Source of the DNA: Trichomonas vaginalis G3
Lineage: Eukaryota > Parabasalia > Trichomonadida > Trichomonadidae
DNA: 64,000 bases
Assembly (NCBI RefSeq): GCF_026262505.1
Contig: NC_067206.1
Coordinates: 24,071,896 to 24,135,895 of the forward strand
Direction: 5' to 3'
The notes under the pieces were generated by a model. The model made no database searches. It saw only the letters and a program-made list of their open reading frames with translations, and was not told where the DNA came from. The position numbers and the translations under genes are program-made. The stretch's first letter is position 1, and each line of letters opens with the position of its first letter. Below are positions 48,535 to 58,293 of this stretch, piece by piece.

Positions 48535-49626
48535 ATTCAATAATTAATTATTTTTGAAGAACTGAAGGTGTCACTATGTCACCAGGTAATTTAACTCATG
48601 ACATTTAGACAACAACACAGGAGGAAGGTAGTTATGACTTATTTTTGAAGAACTGAAGGTGTCACTATGTCACCAGGTAATTTAACTCATGACATTTTGA
48701 CAACACAGGAGGAAGGTAGTTATGACTTATTTTTGAAGAACTGAAGGTGTCACTATGTCACCAGGTAATTTAACTCATGACATTTTGACAACACAGGAGG
48801 AAGGCACTTATGAATTATTTTTGAAGAACTGAAGGTGTCACTATGTCACCAGGTAATTTAACTCATGACATTTTGACAACACAGGAGGAAGGCACTTATG
48901 AATTATTTTTGAAGAACTGAAGGTGTCACTATGTCACCATGTGTCACTCGGTTATTTAACTTCTCTGAAAAAATGAGACAACATGACATTTAGACAACAA
49001 CACAGGAGGAAGGTAGTTATGACTTATTTTTGAAGAACTGAAGGTGTCACTATGTCACCAGGTAATTTAACTCATGACATTTTGACAACGCAGGAGGAAG
49101 CAACTTATGAATTATTTTTGAAGAACTGAAGATGTCACTATGTCACCAGGTAATTTAACTCATGACATTTTGACAACACAGGAGGAAGGCACTTATGAAT
49201 TATTTTTGAAGAACTGAAGGTGTCACTATGTCACCATGTGTCACTCGGTTATTTAACTTCTCTGAAAAAATGAGACAACATGACATTTAGACAACATCAT
49301 GGGTTATTCAATAATTAATTATTTTTGAAGAACTGAAGGTGTCACTATGTCACCAGGTAATTTAACTCATGACATTTTGACAACACAGGAGGAAGGCACT
49401 TATGAATTATTTTTGAAGAACTGAAGGTGTCACTATGTCACCATGTGTCACTCGGTTATTTAACTTCTCTGAAAAAATGAGACAACATGACATTTAGACA
49501 ACATCATGGGTTATTCAATAATTAATTATTTTTGAAGAACTGAAGGTGTCACTATGTCACCATGTGTCACTCGGTTATTTAACTTCTCTGAAAAAATGAG
49601 ACAACATGACATTTAGACAACAGTCA
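48535..49626 (+). repeat. Array of 88-bp and about 120-bp repeats, about 11 units
   Basis: Short units read TTATTTTTGAAGAACTGAAG, GTGTCACTATGTCACCAGGT, AATTTAACTCATGACATTTT, GACAACACAGGAGGAAGG; long units replace the middle by CCATGTGTCACTCGGTTATT and a CTGAAAAAATGAGACAACAT block. Short and long units alternate irregularly. GTGTCACTATGTCACC and ATGTGTCAC are repeated half-sites. The array runs from the KilA-N stop to the primase promoter. Confidence 0.9.
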
Positions 49627-49676
49627 AAAAATAAAGTTAGTTTTAAAATTATTTTTATTTTTTTATTCCTATATAA

Positions 49677-51989
49677 ATGACAGCAACAAACAACAACAGC
49701 AACTTTATCATTTCTGATGAACAAGTTATTGATTCATTAGTTGCGGAATTAGTTGTGGCAGAAACTAAAACCCTCAACGAAAGAATTGGTGAAAACATGA
49801 TTGATTTACATAACTACCTCAAACATGATGGAGGAAGAGGAAGGAAAACTGGTACAGCTTTATTAGTAAATAAAATTTCAAATTTAACGATTATAGATGT
49901 TGATATCAATAAATCGTACAATGATGAACTTAAAGAAACAGTTAGAAAAGACATTTTATCAAAACTTTCGGATAAAGATGTTATCGTTAAAACCGCATCA
50001 GGAGGTCTTCACATTTATTGCAACACTAATTTCTTCTATTCAACCTCAAACAGAATGATTAAATGTTATTCCTGCAATGATTATGATATCGACATAATGA
50101 CTTCTATTGATGATTCAAAGCGTTCTTTAGTGGTTATGGCTGATTCAAGAGTTCGCAAGAATGCATCAGAACCAATCAATACATACTCATTCATTCGTGG
50201 AAGTTATGATTCAACATTAACCAGAACAGTAAACGATATATTAAATGATTTGAATATTAAGGTAAGAGTTGAACAGAAGAGCGAAGAAATAAAGAGTATA
50301 ATGAATGAAAACAAAGATGTAAACATTGACGATAAACTAGCTCAGAGCATAGTTGATGGCATCTGTGATTTTGAAGTACATAATGACGGTGGAAACATGA
50401 ATTTAGAAAAAGAAATAACATTATTCACACTGTTTCAAGCTATTAATTCGTTACCTAATCATTTGATTAATGAAGCATACGATAACGTTTATAACTTCTG
50501 CAATTTAACTGAAAATGCAAAAAGTAATTTTGAAAAAGCACGTGATAGATATGCACATTTAATGACTTCTCCATTTGTTTTAGTGAAGATTCTAAAACTA
50601 TACCAAAAGGAATATTATGATGAATATGTTTTACCTTTATTACGTAAGCCAAAAATAACATTTGATATCAAACTTGATGACTCGTTTTTGATAACAGATA
50701 TTAGACGCAAGGCTGAAAATCATCAGTATAAAAACAGTTCTGAAGTAATTGAGGATTTATCACGTGTAATTCGTTTTGTAGATTGTGGAAACAAATATTT
50801 CATTCAGAAAGATTACAACATACACGACAAAATGAATCAAATATCATTTGTTCTTCAATCAAACATGAAAGAGTCACTCAAAATGATTAAATTATTTAAA
50901 GAAGAAGGTAAAACCATAACAGCATGGGATGTACTACTAAATCAATTGTCTTCATTAACCGTTAAGGGTGTTTGCTTTAAATCTAATTCCCCAGATGTTT
51001 TCTCAACGTTTCAGGGTTATAAATACAACATTCTTGAAAAGCCTGATTACTCAAAAATTGAGATGTTTATGAATTTCATTAAAGAAGCCATTTGTGATAA
51101 TAACGATGAAGTGTATAAATACCTTCTCGGCTGGATTGCATCAATGATTCAACATCCTGGAATCAAGAATGAAACAGCAATTATTTTGAAAGGACTTCAG
51201 GGAACAGGTAAAAACAGATTTACAGATATTATTTCTGAACTTCTCGCTGGTTATTCATGTAAAAACATTACTGAAATAGGTGAGCTAACGGGTAATTTCA
51301 ACTCAGTAGTTGAAAATAAAATGTTTCTTGTACTTAATGAACTCAAGAATGTAGGTGAAGACAGACTTGCAAACTTCAACGCTTTGAAATCAATTATTAC
51401 GGATAATGAGATTAGAATTAATGAAAAGAATCAACCCAGAAGAACTGCTCAGAATGTTGCAAACTTCATTTTCGTAACTAACAACGTCTACCCTGTCAAA
51501 ATTGAAGTTGGAGACAGAAGATACGTAGTTTTAAGAGTTAATGGTAAATTCAAGAGTCAATTTGATTACTTCAAGAATTTAATGGATTCATGCACAAAGG
51601 AATTTTATGATAACCTTTTAACATATTTTATCAATTACGACCTTTCATCATTTAATATACGAATCATACCGATGACTGAAGCCAAACAAGATTTAATAGA
51701 ATTATCAACAAATCCTTTAGATGAATGGATAAATACACATTATGATGAATTGTGTGCAGGTATGACATGTAAAAATGCGCTATTCCGCAAACCATCAGAC
51801 ATGAAAGACAAGAATTTCCAAATGAGCATTAAGGATAAATGTGATAAGAAACAGGTAAGAATAGATGGTAAACAAACATGGTGTTATGTTTTGAAAGAAG
51901 AAATGAAAGGATTATATAAACAGGTTGAACCAAACGATAATGAGGATTCATTTACTGACGATGAAATACCTGTAAATGAGGCAGTATAA
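49677..51989 (+). CDS. Primase-helicase: AEP primase plus SF3 (D5) helicase
   Basis: 770 residues, intact. The archaeo-eukaryotic primase half has its three catalytic motifs: IIDVDIN (D74, D76), TASGGLHIYC (residues 107-115, with His 112) and DYDIDIM (136-141). The helicase half has Walker A GLQGTGKN at about 506-513, KMFLVLNELK near 548, and FIFVTNN near 597 followed by GDRRYVVLRV. The protein would prime and unwind element DNA together with PolB. A plain helicase without primase is all that element 1 retains. The C-terminus is acidic. Promoter motif 49627-49648 shared with KilA-N. Confidence 0.9.
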   Translation: MTATNNNSNFIISDEQVIDSLVAELVVAETKTLNERIGENMIDLHNYLKHDGGRGRKTGTALLVNKISNLTIIDVDINKSYNDELKETVRKDILSKLSDKDVIVKTASGGLHIYCNTNFFYSTSNRMIKCYSCNDYDIDIMTSIDDSKRSLVVMADSRVRKNASEPINTYSFIRGSYDSTLTRTVNDILNDLNIKVRVEQKSEEIKSIMNENKDVNIDDKLAQSIVDGICDFEVHNDGGNMNLEKEITLFTLFQAINSLPNHLINEAYDNVYNFCNLTENAKSNFEKARDRYAHLMTSPFVLVKILKLYQKEYYDEYVLPLLRKPKITFDIKLDDSFLITDIRRKAENHQYKNSSEVIEDLSRVIRFVDCGNKYFIQKDYNIHDKMNQISFVLQSNMKESLKMIKLFKEEGKTITAWDVLLNQLSSLTVKGVCFKSNSPDVFSTFQGYKYNILEKPDYSKIEMFMNFIKEAICDNNDEVYKYLLGWIASMIQHPGIKNETAIILKGLQGTGKNRFTDIISELLAGYSCKNITEIGELTGNFNSVVENKMFLVLNELKNVGEDRLANFNALKSIITDNEIRINEKNQPRRTAQNVANFIFVTNNVYPVKIEVGDRRYVVLRVNGKFKSQFDYFKNLMDSCTKEFYDNLLTYFINYDLSSFNIRIIPMTEAKQDLIELSTNPLDEWINTHYDELCAGMTCKNALFRKPSDMKDKNFQMSIKDKCDKKQVRIDGKQTWCYVLKEEMKGLYKQVEPNDNEDSFTDDEIPVNEAV

Positions 51990-52014
51990 AGTATGATTGG
52001 AATTTATTTTTGCA

Positions 52015-52775
52015 TTAATCCTCGTGTGTTGTTGTCAAAATGTCATGAGTTAAATTACCTGGTGACATAGTGACACCTTCAGTTCTTCAAAAATAAGTCA
52101 TAACTACCTTCCTCCTGTGTTGTTGTCTAAATGTCATGTTGTCTCATTTTTTCAGAGAAGTTAAATAACCGAGTGACACATGGTGACATAGTGACACCTT
52201 CAGTTCTTCAAAAATAATTCATAAGTGCCTTCCTCCTGTGTTGTCAAAATGTCATGAGTTAAATTACCTGGTGACATAGTGACACCTTCAGTTCTTCAAA
52301 AATAAGTCATAACTACCTTCCTCCTGTGTTGTTGTCTAAATGTCATGTTGTCTCATTTTTTCAGAGAAGTTAAATAACCGAGTGACACATGGTGACATAG
52401 TGACACCTTCAGTTCTTCAAAAATAATTCATAAGTGCCTTCCTCCTGTGTTGTCAAAATGTCATGAGTTAAATTACCTGGTGACATAGTGACACCTTCAG
52501 TTCTTCAAAAATAAGTCATAACTACCTTCCTCCTGTGTTGTTGTCTAAATGTCATGTTGTCTCATTTTTTCAGAGAAGTTAAATAACCGAGTGACACATG
52601 GTGACATAGTGACACCTTCAGTTCTTCAAAAATAATTCATAAGTGCCTTCCTCCTGTGTTGTCAAAATGTCATGAGTTAAATTACCTGGTGACATAGTGA
52701 CACCTTCAGTTCTTCAAAAATAAGTCATAACTACCTTCCTCCTGTGTTGTTGTCAAAATGTCATGTTGTCTCAAA
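52015..52775 (-). repeat. Inverted array of the same 88/120-bp repeats
   Basis: About seven units, the inverse of the array at 48535-49626 (for example GGTGACATAGTGACACCTTC, CTTCAAAAATAAGTCATAAC). Short and long units alternate strictly here. With the forward array it brackets the primase-helicase gene as an inverted pair, with arms of 0.75-1.1 kb. Confidence 0.9.
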
Positions 52776-52815
52776 CTTTAGAACGGCATAATTTAAATTT
52801 TTATTTTTATCATAA

Positions 52816-52980
52816 ATGGATACCCCACAAGCTCAAAATTTACCACGAATCATAACAAGGGAGGAAATGATAAAAATGATGCAAGAACATGTTAAAAATA
52901 ACAAACCACTAAAACTGAGAAAATGTGGTTATGCAGTAATGATGGAAAGAGAGATGTTGTCGAAGAGGAATAAAAATTAA
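52816..52980 (+). CDS. 54-residue basic hypothetical protein
   Basis: MDTPQAQNLPRIITREEMIK followed by a Lys-rich second half ending LSKRNKN, stop TAA 52978-52980. The leader TTTTTATTTTTATCATAA is of the AT-rich promoter class. It overlaps the convergent neighbour by 4 bp, a packing style seen elsewhere in the element. No homologue recognised. Confidence 0.5.
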   Translation: MDTPQAQNLPRIITREEMIKMMQEHVKNNKPLKLRKCGYAVMMEREMLSKRNKN

Positions 52981-53216
52981 ATTTGGATTGAGTTTAAAAA
53001 TTCATCTTTATTAAATTCATCTCTTCCAATCAATTTATTTATTCTATTAAATTCTTTTATTTTTGCTTCACTCAGTTTAATGATTGAACGGTAAGTTTCT
53101 AATTTTTCGATTATTTCTTTATCGTTTTCAACCTCACTGCATTGTGGCTTCTTTTTGTAATAGCATATTTTTGATTTAATTCTGTTTAGTTTCTTTTTAT
53201 ATTCATTGTCACTCAT
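52977..53216 (-). CDS. Small basic coiled-coil protein
   Basis: 79 residues, intact. Starts MSDNEYKKKLNRIKSKICYY, Lys-rich, with a likely helix through IIEKLETYRSIIKLSEAKIK. Directly downstream of the integrase gene on the same strand with a 20-bp gap, so probably co-transcribed. Function unknown. Confidence 0.5.
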   Translation of the reverse strand: MSDNEYKKKLNRIKSKICYYKKKPQCSEVENDKEIIEKLETYRSIIKLSEAKIKEFNRINKLIGRDEFNKDEFLNSIQI

Positions 53217-53236
53217 TTCTTACGAAATAAAAAAAA

Positions 53237-54745
53237 TTAAATATTATTTAAATATAATGGAGTAATAAAATAAATCGGAATTTCTATTAATTTATTGTCA
53301 ACTTCAACTAATGTATTACCGTTAATATATCTAACAAATTCAGCTATTGTGTCAAATCTTCGTCTTCTTTTTGTCATTGATTTATCAGTTTTTCCATAAT
53401 CGAGATGAATCAAAACTTTATCCCCTTGTTTAAAATTCATGAGCCCCGAATTAATTTGTTCACGTTTAACATCATTTAACTTTTCCATTTGCTTTCTAAT
53501 ATATTCCCATTCTTTTGAAATATCATTTTTCATTTCCACCGGTTTCATGTTTATTGTTCTATGCCATGTATTATTATAATAATATACTAACTGTTGTATG
53601 ATGGAGTCATGATTTCCATCCCAGTATATCCGACCGTTAACCCCTAACGCATCTCTAAGAGTTCTCATTACCGCATCAACTATTTTATTATGAAACGTAT
53701 ATGGAGAGGATGAAAAGTAAAAATTAATTTGTGGGAAATAATGAGTCATAGCTGCCTGAAATCCTTTATCACCATCACCCCTTATATTATCTACTCTTTC
53801 ATGATCTAGTAAGTATTGTATAGCTCTTCTTGTTTCCTGTTCTGTTTTCCCCTTCACTGGAATGCAATATAAATATCTAGTGTTAATGTTAATGGCAAAT
53901 AAATAAGTAACGTTTCCTTTTGAATATTCCAGATGATCGATTTCGTATGAATATGGATATGGAGCAAATGAAGGTCGACTAAATTTTTCCTTTAATGGTT
54001 GAATTTTTGGGTCAATTGGTTTATTTAATATCTTGAAATCCTTTTTAAAATCTTTTTGCTTCTTAAATGTTTGAAATGGATATAATAAAGTGAATGATGA
54101 AGGATTAACTGAAGGAGGAGGTACTACTGTTGGAGGTTTTGGGGTTGCAAGTGGTTTAATTTTATCTGCTTTGATTTTGGATTTCATTCCTTCCTTCATT
54201 AATTCTGGATGTATTCTATTCATTTGTTTTAAATATGCTGTATATAAAGGTTTGATATACTTTCCCGCTTCGAGTTTATGTTGAAGGATGAATTCCAAAA
54301 GTTGATCTTCATTTAAAAGTCGGGCTGAATATGGTTTAACTAATGAATCATAAATTAAAGCTTGTGCATCATTTATGGTCTGAAGGACATGGGTGTTTTG
54401 TTCCTTTGGCTTTGGTTTTTGTGGCTCAGGATTATATAATTTATATAATTCATCAATATCTTCTTCTGTTAATACTTTATTTTTGAAATCTTTCAACTGT
54501 TTAAGTTGTGATTTAGTTTTTCCCTTTGAATATTCATTATTTTTAATTTTGTCTTTAATTTCAGAAATTATTTTATTATGATATTTCAAAATTTCATTTT
54601 TATAATATGGATAATAATATTCCATATCATCACCCGTTATATTGTTATTATGTTTTTGGAGATATGATTTTAATTCATAATAACTAAGAAATTTTTGATT
54701 AAGTACTAAATCAGCAATTAAATTTTTTAAATCTGTGTTATCCAT
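53237..54745 (-). CDS. Maverick integrase (RNase-H fold), Asp in the third catalytic place
   Basis: 502 residues, intact. N-terminal 230 residues are helical and include a Pro-rich linker (TPKPPTVVPPPSVNP). The catalytic core has D270 (SYEIDHLEY), D324/D326 (IRGDGDKGFQ) and D357 (NKIVDAVMRTLRD). Glu is the usual third residue in retroviral-type integrases; both elements here have Asp before a conserved LRD. The C-terminal part from about 440 (DKVLIHLDYGKTDKSMTKRR) is basic and SH3-like. It would make the 6-bp staggered cut seen as AATTCA duplications. Confidence 0.85.
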   Translation of the reverse strand: MDNTDLKNLIADLVLNQKFLSYYELKSYLQKHNNNITGDDMEYYYPYYKNEILKYHNKIISEIKDKIKNNEYSKGKTKSQLKQLKDFKNKVLTEEDIDELYKLYNPEPQKPKPKEQNTHVLQTINDAQALIYDSLVKPYSARLLNEDQLLEFILQHKLEAGKYIKPLYTAYLKQMNRIHPELMKEGMKSKIKADKIKPLATPKPPTVVPPPSVNPSSFTLLYPFQTFKKQKDFKKDFKILNKPIDPKIQPLKEKFSRPSFAPYPYSYEIDHLEYSKGNVTYLFAININTRYLYCIPVKGKTEQETRRAIQYLLDHERVDNIRGDGDKGFQAAMTHYFPQINFYFSSSPYTFHNKIVDAVMRTLRDALGVNGRIYWDGNHDSIIQQLVYYYNNTWHRTINMKPVEMKNDISKEWEYIRKQMEKLNDVKREQINSGLMNFKQGDKVLIHLDYGKTDKSMTKRRRRFDTIAEFVRYINGNTLVEVDNKLIEIPIYFITPLYLNNI

Positions 54746-54809
54746 TTATATAAAAATAAAATCAATGTTTTAAGGGTGCCCACCTCTTTGTCTCTTCTGT
54801 GGCATTTCA

Positions 54810-57800
54810 TTAAATAAATGGCATACAACATCCATTTTCACAACATACAGCCTTAGTGTGTGCTCCTGTTAATGCAGTCTTACCAATTGTTAAGCGAGTC
54901 ATTGACCCATTTTTAAGTTGTAAATTAATATTCTGACCATCAAATATCACTTTATCATTTATTATATCCAAATAATTTTTAGGTGTTAATTGTTTATTTT
55001 GTCTTAAACTAACACCTTTCATTTTTTGTGCAATCTTTTTAAAATCACTTCCATCAATTGAACCATTGAATGATGTATAACACTTAGGGCATAAAGCAAC
55101 CATGTTATCACCTTGTTTCTCAATTGCTAAACCCAATAACTTCTTCTCATGTGCTTTTTCTTCAGCTTTATTCTTTAATTTAGGTTTAAATTTCTCATCA
55201 AAACAGAAGAAATCAAATGGTGCGAATTTGAAAATGTTTTTATCATAAAATTGTTTATCGGTAACAATTGCTTGAAATGCTTGAGTGTTAGGAAGACTTG
55301 GATCGCCAGCGATTGCCCAATAAGATGAATCAGTATCACCTTCAATGAAATGAAAACGATTAACATTCAAGCATTTATACATAAAATCATAAATGAAAAC
55401 CAAATACCAGTATTTTGCGTTATCTAAAGTGAAGAATGCCTCTTGTAAACATGTATCACATCTATAAAATCTATCTTTGAGCATCACTTGATACGTATCC
55501 TCTCCTATTTCTCTTATGTTTTTAAACTTATTTGACATACATGCAACGCGTGACTTCTGTGCATTCATTATTTTAGTCTTTGTGTAATTTTGTGTATTCA
55601 TTGCATCGTAACCATATGATCCATTAAGTGAAATCTTGCAAAATAAACTTTTTCCTTTATTTCCTTCTAATTCAGCCTTTTGTCTTTCGTTCATAAATTT
55701 GTTCGCAAATTCATTAAAACAAGTGTTTTTAGTAAATGTTAAAATTGATTGAATGTCATCAATGATAAAATTAAACCTATCTATTAGATACCAAAGATAA
55801 TAAGAAGAAAATGGTTGATATTGGTTGTGTGTTGATGCTAACTGAGTTAATTTTCTCTGTTTCTGGTCAACTGGTAGATTGTTTGATTTCATGTAATTAT
55901 ACATAAAACTGCCAATTGTTTTTTCATCTGTGATAATATCTAAGTTTCTTATTATCGGTAAAAAGTTTATGTAATCATTAATGTATTTTTCATCAATGTG
56001 ACCCTTTACTTCAGCCACGAATAAAGTATTTTTCTTCTTAATTATTCCCAGTGCTTTTGCTTTCTTTGTTGCTGTATCACAAATGATAACACCATTCAAT
56101 CTTCCCGGCATATACATTTTATGGTCAGTATATTGAATGAAATCATGAGGATTAGATGAAAATGATGAAGGATATAATGAATTAAAGTCAACTCCAACGA
56201 AATGAGTCATGATGTTGGTGGTGTCCTCATTTGATACAGTTTTAGTTTCTGGATTATATGAAAGTTTATTAATGTGCGTGATTCCTTTAAGATTAACACG
56301 ATGTTGAACATTTGATAGACCACCAGTAATTCCATTACGGAGAATGTGATAAGCTTCAACTGAATCTAAAGTCATTGGTAAATTATTTTTTAATGCATAA
56401 TTTCTTAAATTGATTCTTAAACGTTGAACATCTTCATCTTTATTTGATTTTACGACATTGCAATAACAACACATTAACTGACAATTTTCTTTGGTATGTG
56501 GTTTTTCATTATCGATTCTATCCAATGTTGGTTTATTTGCATATGTAAACACTTTACCACACATTTTGCATTTAGATGAAAGGATTAAATCGTGATAGTA
56601 TTGAAAATCATCCATTGAAACATTATTTTTAGTATCCCTTTCTGCTTTTTTATCTTGTTTCCTATATGATTCAATTTTATATTTCCAATACTTTTTCGTT
56701 AATTCAAAACTTGATTCTATCTCTTCCTCAGGATATTTTTCATTAGGATTAAAGTCTTTATATGCTAAAGCGTAACGAATCATTGAAGCATTCGATGATA
56801 AAGAAAGATTATGAAGCATATCAATTTTATAAACAAATGTTTCTTCAATAATTTTATCAATTGGGTCAATCATAATTTCAACATCTTTATTGCAATAATG
56901 AATAAAATATTCTAATCTATTCTTAAAGTTTTTAGCATCATTGAGATATATTTGATAATCACTATCTGATATAGTTTCTTGAGTTAATGCTAAATAAAAT
57001 GAATCTTGAGCGAATGGTTCCTCTTTATATAATTCTTCTTCGTAATTCTCCCACGTGATGAATTGATAAGGGAAAAAGGATTTAACACGTGTTTTATTAT
57101 TTCCGAAATCTTGAGTGAATTGGTCTAATGTCCCACCCGCTATATAATTTCTGATGTCAATAAATCTCAATTCATATGGAACGTTTGTTTTCTTTACTAT
57201 GACTTGCTTAAATTGAGAAGAAGAACCCAGCATTGATTTTATCTTCCATTTTGCAGTATTTAAATCACGAAGAATTAAATTTAAATCAAACTTTCCTAAA
57301 TTAAAACCAATGATATTCACTTTATTGAATTCCTCATCTAAAAGCTCTTTCATTGCTTCCTTCTGTTTTTCATTTAATGTTTGCGACTTCATTAATTCTT
57401 CATATTGTTCAATATTTGATTTAGCAACTAATGAACAGGTTGAAAATAAAAACTCAATCCAATCAGAAATAAAAGAATCACTCGAAGTTAAGCAAAAATT
57501 CCTCGTATATGTTTTATCGTTTAATTTAACCGTTGATGATACCATGAATGGTTTTAAGTAAGCGTTTAAAGTTGCACACTCAGAAAGTTGTAATTCTTCT
57601 TTAGTCTCTATTGTTTCGAAGTCAAAAGTAATATAATATCTTGTTGGTTTATAATATTCCTGCAAATTATGAGCTAATAGCCATTGATATATCTTCTGTT
57701 TCGTAATATGTGGTGCATATGGTTGTTGTGTGTTTTGCAATTGAACGTCTTGAATTAATCTTCCATTATTTTCTTTACATTTCTCACAATGTTTTAAAAA

Positions 57801-58256
57801 TCTTCTTTGGTTTTTCCTTTCTGGATCATCACGGATAGAATAAACTTCTTCTTTACAATATGGACAAACTTTATAGCCGGTGAGTGCTTCAACGTCTGTT
57901 ATTCTGTCAGCGTGAAGTTTTCCATTTGGACTCTGTGTTAATAAAATATTTACTGTTTCAAATTCTGGATCTATCATTATTGATTCCACTAATGGAAAGT
58001 CTACCTTATTTATGTCCACGTCTTCTGGTTGAGGATCACAATAATAGAAATCAATATTAACATTTAACATTCTTGCTAACCTCTCACTTTCTGATGAAAT
58101 GTCAAATCCTTCATATACATCTATGGCTTCATTTAAATAACTTCTACGAGTTTTAGGATTAACACCATCAGGAATGTTATAGAAGCGTTTAAATAACCTT
58201 CTACCTTCGGCTCTTATTTGATTATCATTCATTTTAGCTGTTCCATTTTTGTTCAT
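54810..58256 (-). CDS. Protein-primed-type family B DNA polymerase with an embedded HNH motif
   Basis: 1148 residues, intact. A Cys cluster at 131-160 (CPYCKEEV ... HCEKC) precedes the exonuclease: Exo I FDFETIE (D212, E214), Exo II GFNLGKFD (N319, D324), Exo III YCNKD (Y454, D458). At 563-600 lies CKMCGKVF, LDRID, H587, CCYCN, an HNH-type zinc nuclease pattern inserted between exonuclease and palm. Palm motifs: A VDFNSLYPS (D690), B KISLNGSYGY (K874), C EGDTDSSYW (D974, D976). CPKC at 1056-1059 and a Cys-rich end (CCENGCC) are further zinc candidates. It replicates the linear element from its terminal repeats. Confidence 0.92.
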   Translation of the reverse strand: MNKNGTAKMNDNQIRAEGRRLFKRFYNIPDGVNPKTRRSYLNEAIDVYEGFDISSESERLARMLNVNIDFYYCDPQPEDVDINKVDFPLVESIMIDPEFETVNILLTQSPNGKLHADRITDVEALTGYKVCPYCKEEVYSIRDDPERKNQRRFLKHCEKCKENNGRLIQDVQLQNTQQPYAPHITKQKIYQWLLAHNLQEYYKPTRYYITFDFETIETKEELQLSECATLNAYLKPFMVSSTVKLNDKTYTRNFCLTSSDSFISDWIEFLFSTCSLVAKSNIEQYEELMKSQTLNEKQKEAMKELLDEEFNKVNIIGFNLGKFDLNLILRDLNTAKWKIKSMLGSSSQFKQVIVKKTNVPYELRFIDIRNYIAGGTLDQFTQDFGNNKTRVKSFFPYQFITWENYEEELYKEEPFAQDSFYLALTQETISDSDYQIYLNDAKNFKNRLEYFIHYCNKDVEIMIDPIDKIIEETFVYKIDMLHNLSLSSNASMIRYALAYKDFNPNEKYPEEEIESSFELTKKYWKYKIESYRKQDKKAERDTKNNVSMDDFQYYHDLILSSKCKMCGKVFTYANKPTLDRIDNEKPHTKENCQLMCCYCNVVKSNKDEDVQRLRINLRNYALKNNLPMTLDSVEAYHILRNGITGGLSNVQHRVNLKGITHINKLSYNPETKTVSNEDTTNIMTHFVGVDFNSLYPSSFSSNPHDFIQYTDHKMYMPGRLNGVIICDTATKKAKALGIIKKKNTLFVAEVKGHIDEKYINDYINFLPIIRNLDIITDEKTIGSFMYNYMKSNNLPVDQKQRKLTQLASTHNQYQPFSSYYLWYLIDRFNFIIDDIQSILTFTKNTCFNEFANKFMNERQKAELEGNKGKSLFCKISLNGSYGYDAMNTQNYTKTKIMNAQKSRVACMSNKFKNIREIGEDTYQVMLKDRFYRCDTCLQEAFFTLDNAKYWYLVFIYDFMYKCLNVNRFHFIEGDTDSSYWAIAGDPSLPNTQAFQAIVTDKQFYDKNIFKFAPFDFFCFDEKFKPKLKNKAEEKAHEKKLLGLAIEKQGDNMVALCPKCYTSFNGSIDGSDFKKIAQKMKGVSLRQNKQLTPKNYLDIINDKVIFDGQNINLQLKNGSMTRLTIGKTALTGAHTKAVCCENGCCMPFI

Positions 58257-58293
58257 TTATGTAAGAATAAAAAATAAAAATAAAGTTTATTTT

